A stretch of 64,000 nt of DNA from Nannocystis sp. RBIL2 (lineage in GTDB: Bacteria; Myxococcota_A; Polyangia; Nannocystales; Nannocystaceae): positions 3,704,001-3,768,000 of the forward strand of contig NZ_JAPNJW010000001.1 of assembly GCF_026626745.1 (NCBI RefSeq), read 5' to 3'. The position numbers and the translations under genes were made by a program. The notes under the pieces were generated by a model. It worked only from the letters and a program-made list of their open reading frames with translations, searched no databases and had not been told where the DNA came from. Shown here piece by piece: positions 34,400-42,503 of the stretch (positions are counted from its first letter, which is position 1; the number at the start of each line of letters is the position of its first letter).

Positions 34400-36342
34400 T
34401 CGACGCGGGCGACCTCGAGGCAGGCCGCCCGCGCGCGCTCGCGGCTGGCCACGCGCTCGCGGATCGACGCCTCGACCATCGCCGCGATGCGGGCCCGCTG
34501 GGCCGGGTCGCGCGGCAGCGGCAGCACCAGCTCGCCGACGCGGTCGCCGAGCGAGTCGATGATGTCCTGGGTGAACCGCTTGGCCTCGATCTGCTTGCGC
34601 ACCGGATCGGAGCCGAGCACCGCCAGCAGCAGGTACGGCGACAGCAGCTCGGGCCGGTGCACGCGCAGCTTCAGCAGGTGGCTCTGGAACACGATGCGGG
34701 TGTCGTGCTCGGTGATGAACGCGCAGGTGCCGATCAAGTACGTGCCGTCGCGGACCATCAGGATGTCGCCGGCGCGCACGTCCTGCTTGGCGCGCAGCGC
34801 CTCGTAGACCGCCTCGCCGACGCAGTGCTTGGGGTCGAGCTTGAGCTCCCAGTTCGACAGGTCGGAGGTGCGGACGAACGGCACGTCGCCGCCGCCGTAG
34901 GCCAGCTTGCCGACCTCGTGCCCGCTGGTGATGCCGAGGATCCCGTCGTCGACCAGTTGCTGGACCGTCACCAGCTCGTGGCTGCGCTGCAGGCCGCTGA
35001 GGATGGACGCGACCCGCGGGTCGTAGTAGCGCGGGGCCAGCACGTTGCCGCGCACCGCCTCGGGCGCGACCGCGTGGCCGAGGCGGCTGCCCGCCTCGAG
35101 GCTGCCGGCCGCGTGCTGGCGGAAGCGGTCGCCGATCTCCGGCAGCTCGTCGCGGTCGATGCTGCGGCCGCGGCTGTCCTTGCCGCACCACGCCGCCTCG
35201 GCCATGAAGATCGCCGGCCGCTCGCTCATCGGCGCCGGCTCGCGGCGGGTCAGCAGCATCAGGCACACCTTGGTGTGCGTGCCGCCCTTGCCCGACGTCT
35301 TGAACAGCTCCTCGGGCATGCCGATGACCGCGCGCAGATCTGCCTGTTCGAACATGTACTGAACGACATGTCGATACGACTTGCCGGAGATCAGGCTCTC
35401 GGGCAGGACCAGGCCGACGCGGCCGCCGGGGCGGGCCAGCGCGAGCAGGCGCTCGACGAACAGCACCTGCGGCGCGACCCCGCGCTGCAGCCGGGGCGTG
35501 CGCTGCCAGCGGTCGTCGGCGCCGCGGCGCCACACGTGGCCGAGCGCGAAGGTCTGCTGGACCTCGGTCGAGGCGGCGACGATCTTGGCGCCGAACGGCG
35601 GGTTGGCGAGCACGACGTCGAAGCCGCCCTGCTCGCACGCGATCGGCCCGCCGTCCTCGGCCTGCCAGGCCAGCGCGTCGCCGCAGTACACCCGCGCCGG
35701 CGCCATCGTGACCAGGCCGACGTGCGCGCGCGCCAGCCCGGCGAGGTAGCGGTCCTTGTCGATGCCGACCACGCTGCGCGCCACCTCGGCCGGCGCCACC
35801 CCGCGCGCCACCAATCGCCGCGCGGTGTGGCTGAGGAACCCGCCCGCGCCGCAGGCCGGGTCGATCACCCGCTCGCCGGGCTTCGGGTCGACCAGGTCGA
35901 CCAGCATGCGCACCGCCGTCTGCGGGGTGAAGAACTGGCCCTCGACCCCGCGGGTCGCCGCCGCCGTGAACACCTCGTAAGCGTCGCCGATCGGGTCGCA
36001 GCGCGGGTCATCGAGGTCGAGCGTGCGCAGCTCGCGGTCGACCTCGAGCAGCGTCGCCGCGTCGAGCCCGAGCTGCGCGTCGGCGGCGAACACGTCGGGG
36101 AGCAGCGCCTTGAGGCGCGCCAGCTGCTCCTTGTAGAACCGCAGCAGCGCGCCCGCCTCGTCCGGCGCGGCCGCGCCGCTGCGCACCGTCAGCGTCCGGC
36201 AGAACACGCAGCGCAGCACCTCGTCGAGCAGCGCCGCGTCGCGGGTCGCCCCGACCAGCCGGCCGGCCAAGAAGTTGCGCAGGCGGGTGAACGCCGCCCT
36301 GGTCTCGGGGACAGGTACCGAAGGATCTGGCTCGAAGGACAT
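34396..36342 (-). CDS. Orphan N6-adenine DNA methyltransferase fused to a specificity-like domain
   Basis: 648 residues. N-terminal helical part (1-110), then a type I HsdM-like methylase: GQFFTPQTAVRMLVDLV, motif I VIDPACGAGGFL (about 157), motif IV NPPFGAK (about 247), then LPESLISGKSYRHVVQYMFE and TGKGGTHTKVCLMLLTR-like sequence. From about 430 the sequence resembles an HsdS target-recognition region: VPFVRTSDLSNWELKL, AGDILMVRDGTYLIGT, IVFQSHLLKLRVH, then RFTQDIIDSLGDRVGELVLPLP. No helicase or nuclease gene lies beside it, so it is either a solitary methylase or part of a split system elsewhere. It converges on the dioxygenase (shared CTAG) and lies 10 bp before the reductase gene's end. 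Its first codons contain a dispersed-motif copy. Confidence 0.86.
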   Translation of the reverse strand: MSFEPDPSVPVPETRAAFTRLRNFLAGRLVGATRDAALLDEVLRCVFCRTLTVRSGAAAPDEAGALLRFYKEQLARLKALLPDVFAADAQLGLDAATLLEVDRELRTLDLDDPRCDPIGDAYEVFTAAATRGVEGQFFTPQTAVRMLVDLVDPKPGERVIDPACGAGGFLSHTARRLVARGVAPAEVARSVVGIDKDRYLAGLARAHVGLVTMAPARVYCGDALAWQAEDGGPIACEQGGFDVVLANPPFGAKIVAASTEVQQTFALGHVWRRGADDRWQRTPRLQRGVAPQVLFVERLLALARPGGRVGLVLPESLISGKSYRHVVQYMFEQADLRAVIGMPEELFKTSGKGGTHTKVCLMLLTRREPAPMSERPAIFMAEAAWCGKDSRGRSIDRDELPEIGDRFRQHAAGSLEAGSRLGHAVAPEAVRGNVLAPRYYDPRVASILSGLQRSHELVTVQQLVDDGILGITSGHEVGKLAYGGGDVPFVRTSDLSNWELKLDPKHCVGEAVYEALRAKQDVRAGDILMVRDGTYLIGTCAFITEHDTRIVFQSHLLKLRVHRPELLSPYLLLAVLGSDPVRKQIEAKRFTQDIIDSLGDRVGELVLPLPRDPAQRARIAAMVEASIRERVASRERARAACLEVARVD

Positions 36343-36352
36343 GCGCGATCGG

Positions 36353-37003
36353 TCATCCGCGACGCAGCAGCTTGAACGCGACCTCGCGCCCCTGCCCGCC
36401 GACCAGCGCGAGGTGGATCCACAGCACCGCCATGTTCTCGAGCGCCGCCGCGTTGCGCAGCGGGCCGGCGTCGATCGGGTGGAAGCCGGCCCGCTGGATC
36501 AGCGCCGACAGGGTCGCCTTGGCCTCGGCGTCGTCGCCGGCGATCGGCACGTCGACCACCGTGTCGCCGAGCTTCGGATCGGCGTGGAACTCGGCGCCGA
36601 AGGTGTTGAACGCCTTGAGCACGCGGGCCCCCGGCAGCGCGGCCTGCAGCGCCGCGGTGATCGAGCCCTCCGGCGGCGGCGACCACACCGGGCCCTGGGA
36701 CCACGTCAGCGGGTTGTTGCAGTCGACCACGATCTTGCCGCGGAGGTCGCCGAGGCCGTGGGCCGCCTGCACCGCGACCCCGCCCGGCACCGCCAGGAAC
36801 ACGATGTCGGCCGCGGCCGCCGCCTCGGGCGCCAGCGAGGCCGTGACCTTGCCGTCCAGCTCGGCCAGCGCCTCGGCGATCTTCGAACCCGAGCGGACCC
36901 CGAAGCTCACCTTTTTGAAGCCCGCAGCGACCAGTCGGCGGGCGATGGCGGACCCGACGTTGCCGGGGCCGACGATGGCGATGGCTGGCTCGTGCGTCGA
37001 CAT
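36353..37003 (-). CDS. NADPH-dependent F420 reductase-type oxidoreductase
   Basis: 216 residues. Rossmann motif AIVGPGNVGSAIARRL (G-x-G-x-x-G-x-x-x-A) at about 9-24, then FGVRSGSK and ADIVFLAVPGGVA. The middle has VVDCNNPLTW, the family core VLKAFNTFGAEFHADP, and VPIAGDDAEAK. Members reduce F420 with NADPH or act as related NAD(P)-binding reductases; which of these applies here cannot be read from sequence. I chose ATG 37001-37003 (MSTHEPAIAIVG); longer frames run antisense to a lipoprotein gene. The C-terminus is RG-ended and intact. Confidence 0.85.
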   Translation of the reverse strand: MSTHEPAIAIVGPGNVGSAIARRLVAAGFKKVSFGVRSGSKIAEALAELDGKVTASLAPEAAAAADIVFLAVPGGVAVQAAHGLGDLRGKIVVDCNNPLTWSQGPVWSPPPEGSITAALQAALPGARVLKAFNTFGAEFHADPKLGDTVVDVPIAGDDAEAKATLSALIQRAGFHPIDAGPLRNAAALENMAVLWIHLALVGGQGREVAFKLLRRG

Positions 37004-37074
37004 GGCGCGGAGCCTACCGCGAAATAGCTCGTCGCGCGAGTTCCGCAGGGCCTGCCCGGGCCCCTCGATCGAAC

Positions 37075-37899
37075 CTACTGACAGCTCAGCGACGCGCCAT
37101 CGAACACCGTCATCGTGCAGGTCGAGTCGGCCGCGCAGCCGCACGCCCCGGCGTAGCAAGTGTCCACGTTCTGTCCGCCCGCGCAATCGCTGTCGACCGC
37201 GCAGCCGCAGCGGCCGGCGATGCACTGCACGTAGCCCGGCAGGTTCGAATCGAGGCAGTCCTGATCGATCTGGCACACGCACTGGCCTGACGGCACGTCG
37301 CACACCGGATGTCCCGTCTGGGGCAGACAGGCCTCGTCCCCTGCGCACGGGCTCTGACACGCCCCCGCCTCGCACGTCGCGGCCGCCTGGCCACACACCG
37401 TCACGTCGCGCCCGCCCGCGAACGGCGAGAGCGTCTGCTCGACCAGCCCGAAGTCGGCGCAGGCGAACGTCCCGGGGGTCAGCGCGCAGCGGCCCGCGTC
37501 CGCCACCAGCACGCACGCCTCCTGGGCCGCGCAGTCGCCCGGCCCGGCGCACGGCGTCTTCCAGCCCGACAGCTCGGCCAGGCACTGCGCGTCGCTGGTA
37601 CACGGCGGGAACAGGCACAGGCCGTCGATGCAGCGGAACCCGAGGTCGCCGCCGCCGATCCGGCAGTCGCGGTCGTTGTCGCACTGCGACTGGCAGCGCT
37701 TGGCCTCGGGCCCCGCGGTGGTCGTCTCGGTGCCGGTGCTCCCGCTCGTCGGGCCCGTCTCGGTGCTCGTCGGCCCCGTGGTCGGCGCGGTCGTGGACGA
37801 GGTGGTCTGCGGTTCGCTCGCGGTCCCGCTGTCGGCCGGGGGACACGCCGGCAACACCACCGCGAGCACGAAGATCCGGGATCGGCCAGGCAACGCCAT
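37075..37899 (-). CDS. Cys-rich lipoprotein with Ser/Thr linker
   Basis: 274 residues from ATG 37897-37899. Lipoprotein signal MALPGRSRIFVLAVVLPACPP, lipobox Cys at about residue 19, then a Ser/Thr/Pro-rich linker (about 25-70). The rest holds more than 25 cysteines in short repeated loops: CQSQCDNDRDC, CIDGLCLFPPC, CVCQIDQDCLD, CIAGRCGCAVDSDC, CYAGACGCAADSTC. The C-x-C-x3-D-x-D-C pattern is the Dickkopf-like or EGF-like loop type common in myxobacterial secreted proteins. Likely surface-exposed and disulfide-rich. Function unknown. Confidence 0.78.
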   Translation of the reverse strand: MALPGRSRIFVLAVVLPACPPADSGTASEPQTTSSTTAPTTGPTSTETGPTSGSTGTETTTAGPEAKRCQSQCDNDRDCRIGGGDLGFRCIDGLCLFPPCTSDAQCLAELSGWKTPCAGPGDCAAQEACVLVADAGRCALTPGTFACADFGLVEQTLSPFAGGRDVTVCGQAAATCEAGACQSPCAGDEACLPQTGHPVCDVPSGQCVCQIDQDCLDSNLPGYVQCIAGRCGCAVDSDCAGGQNVDTCYAGACGCAADSTCTMTVFDGASLSCQ

Positions 37900-38001
37900 C
37901 GCACCGACGCTAGCGCATTTTCGCCCCTGGGCGAAGAAACCCGCGCATGCGGACCCCGCCCGGCTCCGGGCGAGCACCCGCACCGCCGCGACCGGCCCGA
38001 C

Positions 38002-38050
38002 GAACATGCCCCAATTGACATGTTCTATAAAACATGTCCATTCGGACATA
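38002..38050. repeat. Two adjacent dispersed palindromes
   Basis: GAACATG (38002-38008) pairs with CATGTTC (38019-38025). A second unit follows immediately: ATGTCC-ATTC-GGACAT at 38034-38049. They lie in the 337-bp gap between divergent genes (lipoprotein minus, DUF4178 plus), so they could act as operators rather than terminators. The rest of the gap shows no gene. Confidence 0.65.
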
Positions 38051-38236
38051 TCAGATCCATGAAGCCCGGTCGGGCGGGGGCTGGCGAAGAACGCGAGCCG
38101 GGCGCGCCTCCCCCCTGCCGGAGCCGCCGCCGCCCCACACCTTCCGCCTGCTCGCTGCACCGCCCGCCTCGCGCGGCCGCGAGCGCCGATTCCGGCCATG
38201 GTGCCGCGTCCGCGGAAGTGGCACCATTCCCGGCGA

Positions 38237-38887
38237 ATGGAGCGCGAGCGCCAGGTGTCGTGCCCGCAGTGCGGCGCTCCTGCGCCGTTCCGCGGCACCG
38301 CCGTCTCGCTGGTGTGCGAGCACTGCGGCAGCACCGTCGTGCGCACCGGCGTCGACCTGCGCCTCCTGGGAAAGATCTCCGCGGTGGTCGACGACGGCAG
38401 CCCGCTGCTCCTCGGCGGCAAGGGCAGCTTCGCCGGCCGCGGCTTCGAGATCGTCGGCCGCCTGCAGCTCCGCTACGCCCGCGGCGCCTGGAGCGAGTGG
38501 TATTTGCAGTTCTCCGACGGCGTCGGCTGGCTGGCCGACTTTCAGGGCAACTACGCCGTCACCACCCCCGTCGCCGACGGCCCCGAGCTGCCTGGCTTTT
38601 ACAACATGGCCATCGGGACATGGCACGAAGTTCAGGGCGGCGAGCACATGGTCGTCGACAAGCGGGCCGCCCGCTACCAGGGCGCCGAGGGCGTGCTGCC
38701 GTTCGTCGCCGAGCCCGGCCTGACCTTCTTCAGCCTCGACCTCGCCGGCCCGGACGACCAGTTCGTCAGCCTCGACTACGGCGTCGACCCCTACCGCACG
38801 CGCCCCGACGTCTACCTCGGCCGGGCCGTGGAGCTGGCCGAGCTCGGCCTCGACCGCCTGCGCAGATTCGAGGGCTGGCGTGACTGA
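38237..38887 (+). CDS. DUF4178 protein with N-terminal zinc ribbon (first of pair)
   Basis: 216 residues from ATG 38237 (MERERQVSCPQCG). Zinc ribbon: CPQCG at about 9-13 and CEHCG at about 28-32. The rest is one DUF4178 domain (about 45-215): GKISAVVDDGSPLLLGGKGSFAGRGFEIVGRLQLRYARGAWSEWYLQFSDGVGWLADFQGNY. DUF4178 is a family of unknown function often found beside spermidine synthase or PspA-like genes. No membrane segment. It overlaps the second DUF4178 gene by 8 bp. Confidence 0.82.
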   Translation: MERERQVSCPQCGAPAPFRGTAVSLVCEHCGSTVVRTGVDLRLLGKISAVVDDGSPLLLGGKGSFAGRGFEIVGRLQLRYARGAWSEWYLQFSDGVGWLADFQGNYAVTTPVADGPELPGFYNMAIGTWHEVQGGEHMVVDKRAARYQGAEGVLPFVAEPGLTFFSLDLAGPDDQFVSLDYGVDPYRTRPDVYLGRAVELAELGLDRLRRFEGWRD

Positions 38888-40268
38888 GGCGACCTCTGAA
38901 GTCACCCGTCCGCGCCCCGCCGAGGCGACCCCGCCGCGGCTGTTCCGCGACGAGGCCCGCACCGAGGCCGTGCAGTGCCTCGCCTGCGGCGGACCTATCG
39001 CCCTGCGCGGCTTCGGGGCCATCCAGCGCGTCGTCTGCCCCGCCTGCGGCAGCCTCCTGCGGCCCGAGGACAGCGGCGCGCTGGCGCTGATCCACCGGGC
39101 CGCGCGCGCCCACCAGGAGTCGGTGCTGCCGCTGCACGCCCGCGGCCGCCTGGACGGCGCCACCTGGGAGATCGTCGGCATCTGCTGGCGCACCGTCCCC
39201 GGCTGGCCGTGGCAGGAGTTCCTCCTCTACAACCCCTACCGCGGCTATCGTTACCTGGCCCACTCGACGGGCGACGGCCACTGGTCTTTGGGACAGGTCA
39301 TTCCTGGCGCGCCGAAGATCGTGCCCGGCAAGCGCCACGCGATCGTCCACCGCGGCCGCAGCTACCGCCACTTCTCCGGCGCCGACGCCTACGTCACCTA
39401 CGCCGAGGGCGAGTTCCCGTGGCAGGTCCAGGTCGGCGACGCCGCCCACATCGACGACTTCGTCGCCCCGCCGCACGGCATCTCGATCGAGGAGGTCGCC
39501 GCCAGCGACGGCGTCGAGCTGACCCGCACTGCCATGCGCCACCTCGACGCCGCCGAGGTCTGGCGCGCCTTCGATCGCCCCGGCAAGCCGCCCAAACAGA
39601 AGGGCGTCGGCATGCTCGCGCCCAACCGCTGGCGCGAGCAGGCGCGCTCGCTGTGGCTGTCGTGCCTGGTTTTTTTGGTTGTTTGGTACTTCGCGGTCCA
39701 GCACGTCTCCGGCAGCGCGAGCGAGCGCGAGGTGTTCCAGGCCACCGACCTGCGGTTCGACAGCGTCCTGTCGCAGGAGGTCACGATCGGCGAGCCGGGC
39801 GCGTCGACGACCGTCGAGATCTCCTTCACCGCCTACCCGCTCGACAACTCGTGGGCGTTCGCCGAGGTCGTGCTGATCCCGCTCGACGGCGAGGAGGCGA
39901 TCGGCCTCGGCATGGAGGCCAGCAGCTACAGCGGCTTCGAGGACGGCGAGTCGTGGTCCGAGGGCGATCGCCAGGTCGACCACGTCCTCGGCCGCGTCGC
40001 CGGCGGCCGCTACCTGCTGCAGGTCACCCCCGAGCGCGACACCAGCGCGCTGGCCGAGAACGACCCGCTCGGCCTCCGCCTCGGCACCTTCGGCCCGTTC
40101 GGCGTGCGCAGCCCCGACACCTGGGCGATCCGCGTGCGCGAGGACGTGTTCCTCAGCCGCTACGCCATCCTGCCCGTCCCGATCATCCTCGGCTTCCCGC
40201 TGCTCGCCTGGCTGCTCGGCCGCCGCCGCGAGCGCAAGCGCTGGGCCAACAGCGACCACCCGACGTGA
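38880..40268 (+). CDS. DUF4178 membrane protein with N-terminal zinc ribbon (second of pair)
   Basis: 462 residues, GTG start at 38880. Zinc ribbon pairs CLACGG (about 33) and CPACGS (about 53), then a DUF4178 domain (about 80-215: GRLDGATWEIVGICWRTVPGWPWQEFLLYNPYRGYRYLAHSTGDGHWSL). A first span (about 261-280, LWLSCLVFLVVWYFAVQHV) leads to an outer beta-rich domain (280-425: TTVEISFTAYPLDNSWAFAEVVLIPLDG) and a second span near 430-448 (ILPVPIILGFPLLAWLLGRRRERKR). Both ends are therefore cytoplasmic. It is paired with the preceding gene and followed by the spermidine synthase. Role unknown. Confidence 0.8.
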   Translation: MTEATSEVTRPRPAEATPPRLFRDEARTEAVQCLACGGPIALRGFGAIQRVVCPACGSLLRPEDSGALALIHRAARAHQESVLPLHARGRLDGATWEIVGICWRTVPGWPWQEFLLYNPYRGYRYLAHSTGDGHWSLGQVIPGAPKIVPGKRHAIVHRGRSYRHFSGADAYVTYAEGEFPWQVQVGDAAHIDDFVAPPHGISIEEVAASDGVELTRTAMRHLDAAEVWRAFDRPGKPPKQKGVGMLAPNRWREQARSLWLSCLVFLVVWYFAVQHVSGSASEREVFQATDLRFDSVLSQEVTIGEPGASTTVEISFTAYPLDNSWAFAEVVLIPLDGEEAIGLGMEASSYSGFEDGESWSEGDRQVDHVLGRVAGGRYLLQVTPERDTSALAENDPLGLRLGTFGPFGVRSPDTWAIRVREDVFLSRYAILPVPIILGFPLLAWLLGRRRERKRWANSDHPT

Positions 40269-40278
40269 CCTCATGACC

Positions 40279-40308
40279 ATGTTTTTTACAACATGTCTTA
40301 AAGGACAT
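40279..40308. repeat. Dispersed palindromes after the DUF4178 pair
   Basis: ATGTT-N6-AACAT at 40279-40294, with a T6 run in the loop, then ATGTC-TTAAAG-GACAT at 40293-40308. The element begins 10 bases after the DUF4178 stop, and a third partial unit (AAACATGTTCC) surrounds the start codon at 40376 of the next gene. Confidence 0.6.
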
Positions 40309-40375
40309 CTAAAAGCGTCGCGCCGCCCCGCGTCGCTCGGCCCTCGCTGAACACCGATCCATTTTTTTAAGAAAC

Positions 40376-40561
40376 ATGTTCCGCACTACCTACTGGATCT
40401 GCTCCGTCGCCGCCCTGTTGCTCCTGCTGTTCGGGGCCCGCTCGGGCTTCTTGCTGGCCGGCACCCCGGAGCGCGGCAAGGTCGAGCGCGACCCCGACGG
40501 CACCGTGCGCGGGCGCGCCGCCTTCGTCTGGCTGGGCGGCGGCTACCACGGCGGCAAGTGA
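40376..40561 (+). CDS. Small membrane protein, 61 residues
   Basis: MFRTTYWICSVAALLLLLFGARSG... with one hydrophobic segment (about 7-30) and a polar, Gly-ended C-terminus (VWLGGGYHGGK). No family recognised. It ends one base before the spermidine synthase start, so the two are probably translationally coupled. Codon use and the tight spacing support it being real. Its ATG lies inside AAACATGTTCC, a fragment of the dispersed motif. Confidence 0.62.
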   Translation: MFRTTYWICSVAALLLLLFGARSGFLLAGTPERGKVERDPDGTVRGRAAFVWLGGGYHGGK

Positions 40562-40562
40562 C

Positions 40563-42101
40563 ATGTCGGCCGCGCCCGGGACCCGCCTGCTGCTCGCCTC
40601 GGTGCTGGTGGTCGCCACCTGCGGCCTCGTCTACGAGCTGATCGCCGCGACCATGGCGAGCTACCTGCTGGGCGACAGCGTCACCCAGTGGAGCCTCGTC
40701 ATCGGCGTCTACCTCAGCGCGATGGGCCTCGGCTCGTGGCTGAGCAAGTTCGTGGTCAAGGACCTGCACGCCCGCTTCATCGCCGTCCAGCTGGTGATCG
40801 CGGTCGTCGGCGGCCTGTCGGCGGTAGCGCTGTTCTACGGCTACGCCTACCTCGCCAGCGTGCGCCCGCTGCTGTTCTCGATCCTGGTGATCGTCGGCAC
40901 CATGGTCGGGCTCGAGATCCCGCTGCTCATGCGGATCGTCGGCGACGGCCAGGAGCTGAAGGACACGGTCGCGCGGGTGCTCGCGTTCGACTACGTCGGC
41001 GCCCTGCTGGCCAGCCTGCTGTTCCCGCTGGCGCTCCTGCCCCACCTCGGCCTGGTGCGCACCAGCCTGCTGTGCGGCCTGTTCAACGCCGCGATCGCGC
41101 TGGCCTGCGCGCGGGTGTTCCAGGCCCACCTGCCGCGCCCGCGCGCGGTCCTCGTCCAGGCCGCGCTGGTCTGCCTCGGCCTCGCGGTCGGCCTCGTGTT
41201 CGGCGGCCGGCTCGAGCGCCTGGCCGAGCGCGAGCTCTACGACGCGCCCGTCATCTTCTCCGAGAAGACCGCCTACCAGCGCCTGTCGATCACCCGCAGC
41301 GGCGACGACATCCGCCTCTACATCGACGGCAACCTGCAGTTCGCCAGCAGCGACGAGCACCGCTACCACGAGGCGCTGGTCCACCCCGCGCTCGCCGGCG
41401 TGGCCCCGCGCCGCGCCCTCGTGCTCGGCGGCGGCGACGGCCTGGCCGTGCGCGAGCTGCTCAAGTACCCCGGCCTCGAGCGCATCGACCTCGTCGACCT
41501 CGACCCCGGCATGACCCGCCTGTTCGGCCGCGACCCCCTGCTGGTCCGCATCAACCACGGCAGCCTGTCCGACCCGCGCGTCCACGTCCACAACGCCGAC
41601 GCCATGCGCTGGCTCGAAGAACATGTCCGAACGAACAGCGAGGTCTACGACGTCGCAGTCGTCGACCTGCCCGACCCCAACAACTTCTCGCTCGGCAAGC
41701 TCTACACCGGCTCGTTCTACCGCCTGCTGCGCCGCGCCCTCTCGCCCGCCGGGGTCGGGGTGATCCAGGCGACCTCGCCGTACCTGGCGCCGCGCTCGTT
41801 CTGGTGCGTGGTCAAGACCCTCGCCGCCGCCGAGCTGCACCCGCGCCCCTACCACGCCCACGTGCCGTCGTTCGGCGACTGGGGCTTCGTCCTCGTGTCC
41901 CCGGCCCCGCGCCCCGAGCCGACCCGGCTCGCCGACGTCCCGCTGCGCTTCCTCGACGACGCCCTCCTGCCGACCCTGTTCGTGTTCCCGCGCGACCAGC
42001 AGCCGCCCGAGGTCGACGTCAACCGCCTCAACGACCAGCTGCTGGTCCACTATTACGAAGAGGACCTGCGCGCCCTGCCCGGCCGCGGAGGCCGCGGGTG
42101 A
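40563..42101 (+). CDS. speE: Membrane-anchored polyamine aminopropyltransferase (spermidine synthase)
   Basis: 512 residues: an N-terminal membrane half with about seven spans (residues 8-220, e.g. LLLASVLVVATCGLVYELIAATMASYLLGDSVTQWSLVIG) followed by a spermidine-synthase domain. The catalytic half contains FSEKTAYQRLSITR, LYIDGNLQFASSDEHRYHEALVHPAL, LVLGGGDGLAVREL (AdoMet-binding, about 288), LVDLDPGMTRL and VVDLPDPNNFSLGKLYTGSFYRLL. The Asp of the VVDLPDP motif and the GGGDG loop are intact, so aminopropyl transfer to a polyamine is plausible. Such fused enzymes occur with DUF350/DUF4178 genes in many bacteria. No speD is in the window. Confidence 0.9.
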   Translation: MSAAPGTRLLLASVLVVATCGLVYELIAATMASYLLGDSVTQWSLVIGVYLSAMGLGSWLSKFVVKDLHARFIAVQLVIAVVGGLSAVALFYGYAYLASVRPLLFSILVIVGTMVGLEIPLLMRIVGDGQELKDTVARVLAFDYVGALLASLLFPLALLPHLGLVRTSLLCGLFNAAIALACARVFQAHLPRPRAVLVQAALVCLGLAVGLVFGGRLERLAERELYDAPVIFSEKTAYQRLSITRSGDDIRLYIDGNLQFASSDEHRYHEALVHPALAGVAPRRALVLGGGDGLAVRELLKYPGLERIDLVDLDPGMTRLFGRDPLLVRINHGSLSDPRVHVHNADAMRWLEEHVRTNSEVYDVAVVDLPDPNNFSLGKLYTGSFYRLLRRALSPAGVGVIQATSPYLAPRSFWCVVKTLAAAELHPRPYHAHVPSFGDWGFVLVSPAPRPEPTRLADVPLRFLDDALLPTLFVFPRDQQPPEVDVNRLNDQLLVHYYEEDLRALPGRGGRG

Positions 42102-42503
42102 CATGACCTCGAGAGCATGTTGCGAGAGACATGTCCCTACGGTCGCCCGATCGACTCGCGGGTCTGCGGCCGCACTCTCGCCGTACGCAAGGACATGTCC
42201 GAAGGGACATGATTCCGCGAGCATCTCGGCCGCTCCGCGCCCGCGGCCGGCTCCCGGACGCCGACCTGCCCCCCGCTCCGCATGTCCTCGGGCCCGCGCC
42301 CATCGGGGCCCCCGAGGCTGGTGGTACGGGTCCGAGGCCGGGCGCGGCCTCGGCCATGGGACATGTCCTTCTGGGCATGCTCTTGCGAGCATGAGCGGCG
42401 CCCCCGCTCGAAACCGGCGCTGCTCGAGCCAGCTCGCGCTCGGGCAGTGCGCGCTGCCGTGTCTCCCAAGACACGCCCGCCCTCGCCGTCGCGGAGCCCC
42501 CGG
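42102..42503. other. 402-bp intergenic cluster of dispersed palindromes
   Basis: At least five copies of the ACATG palindrome family lie in the 402 bp between speE and the FAD gene: about 42103-42135, the perfect CATGTCC-GAAG-GGACATG at 42194-42211, one at about 42359-42375 (GGGACATGTCC), GCATGCTC..GAGCATG at about 42377-42392, and TGTCTCCCAAGACA at about 42462-42475. Open frames exist but have no relatives and are stitched together by the palindromes. Confidence 0.65.
42194..42211. repeat. Consensus unit CATGTCCGAAGGGACATG
   Basis: The cleanest copy of the dispersed family in the window: 7-bp arms CATGTCC/GGACATG around a GAAG loop. It can be used as the search consensus. Confidence 0.8.

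Noticed and set aside
34168-36375. A 735-codon plus-strand frame opposite the methylase
   Set aside because: Antisense shadow; the methylase has motif I and motif IV.
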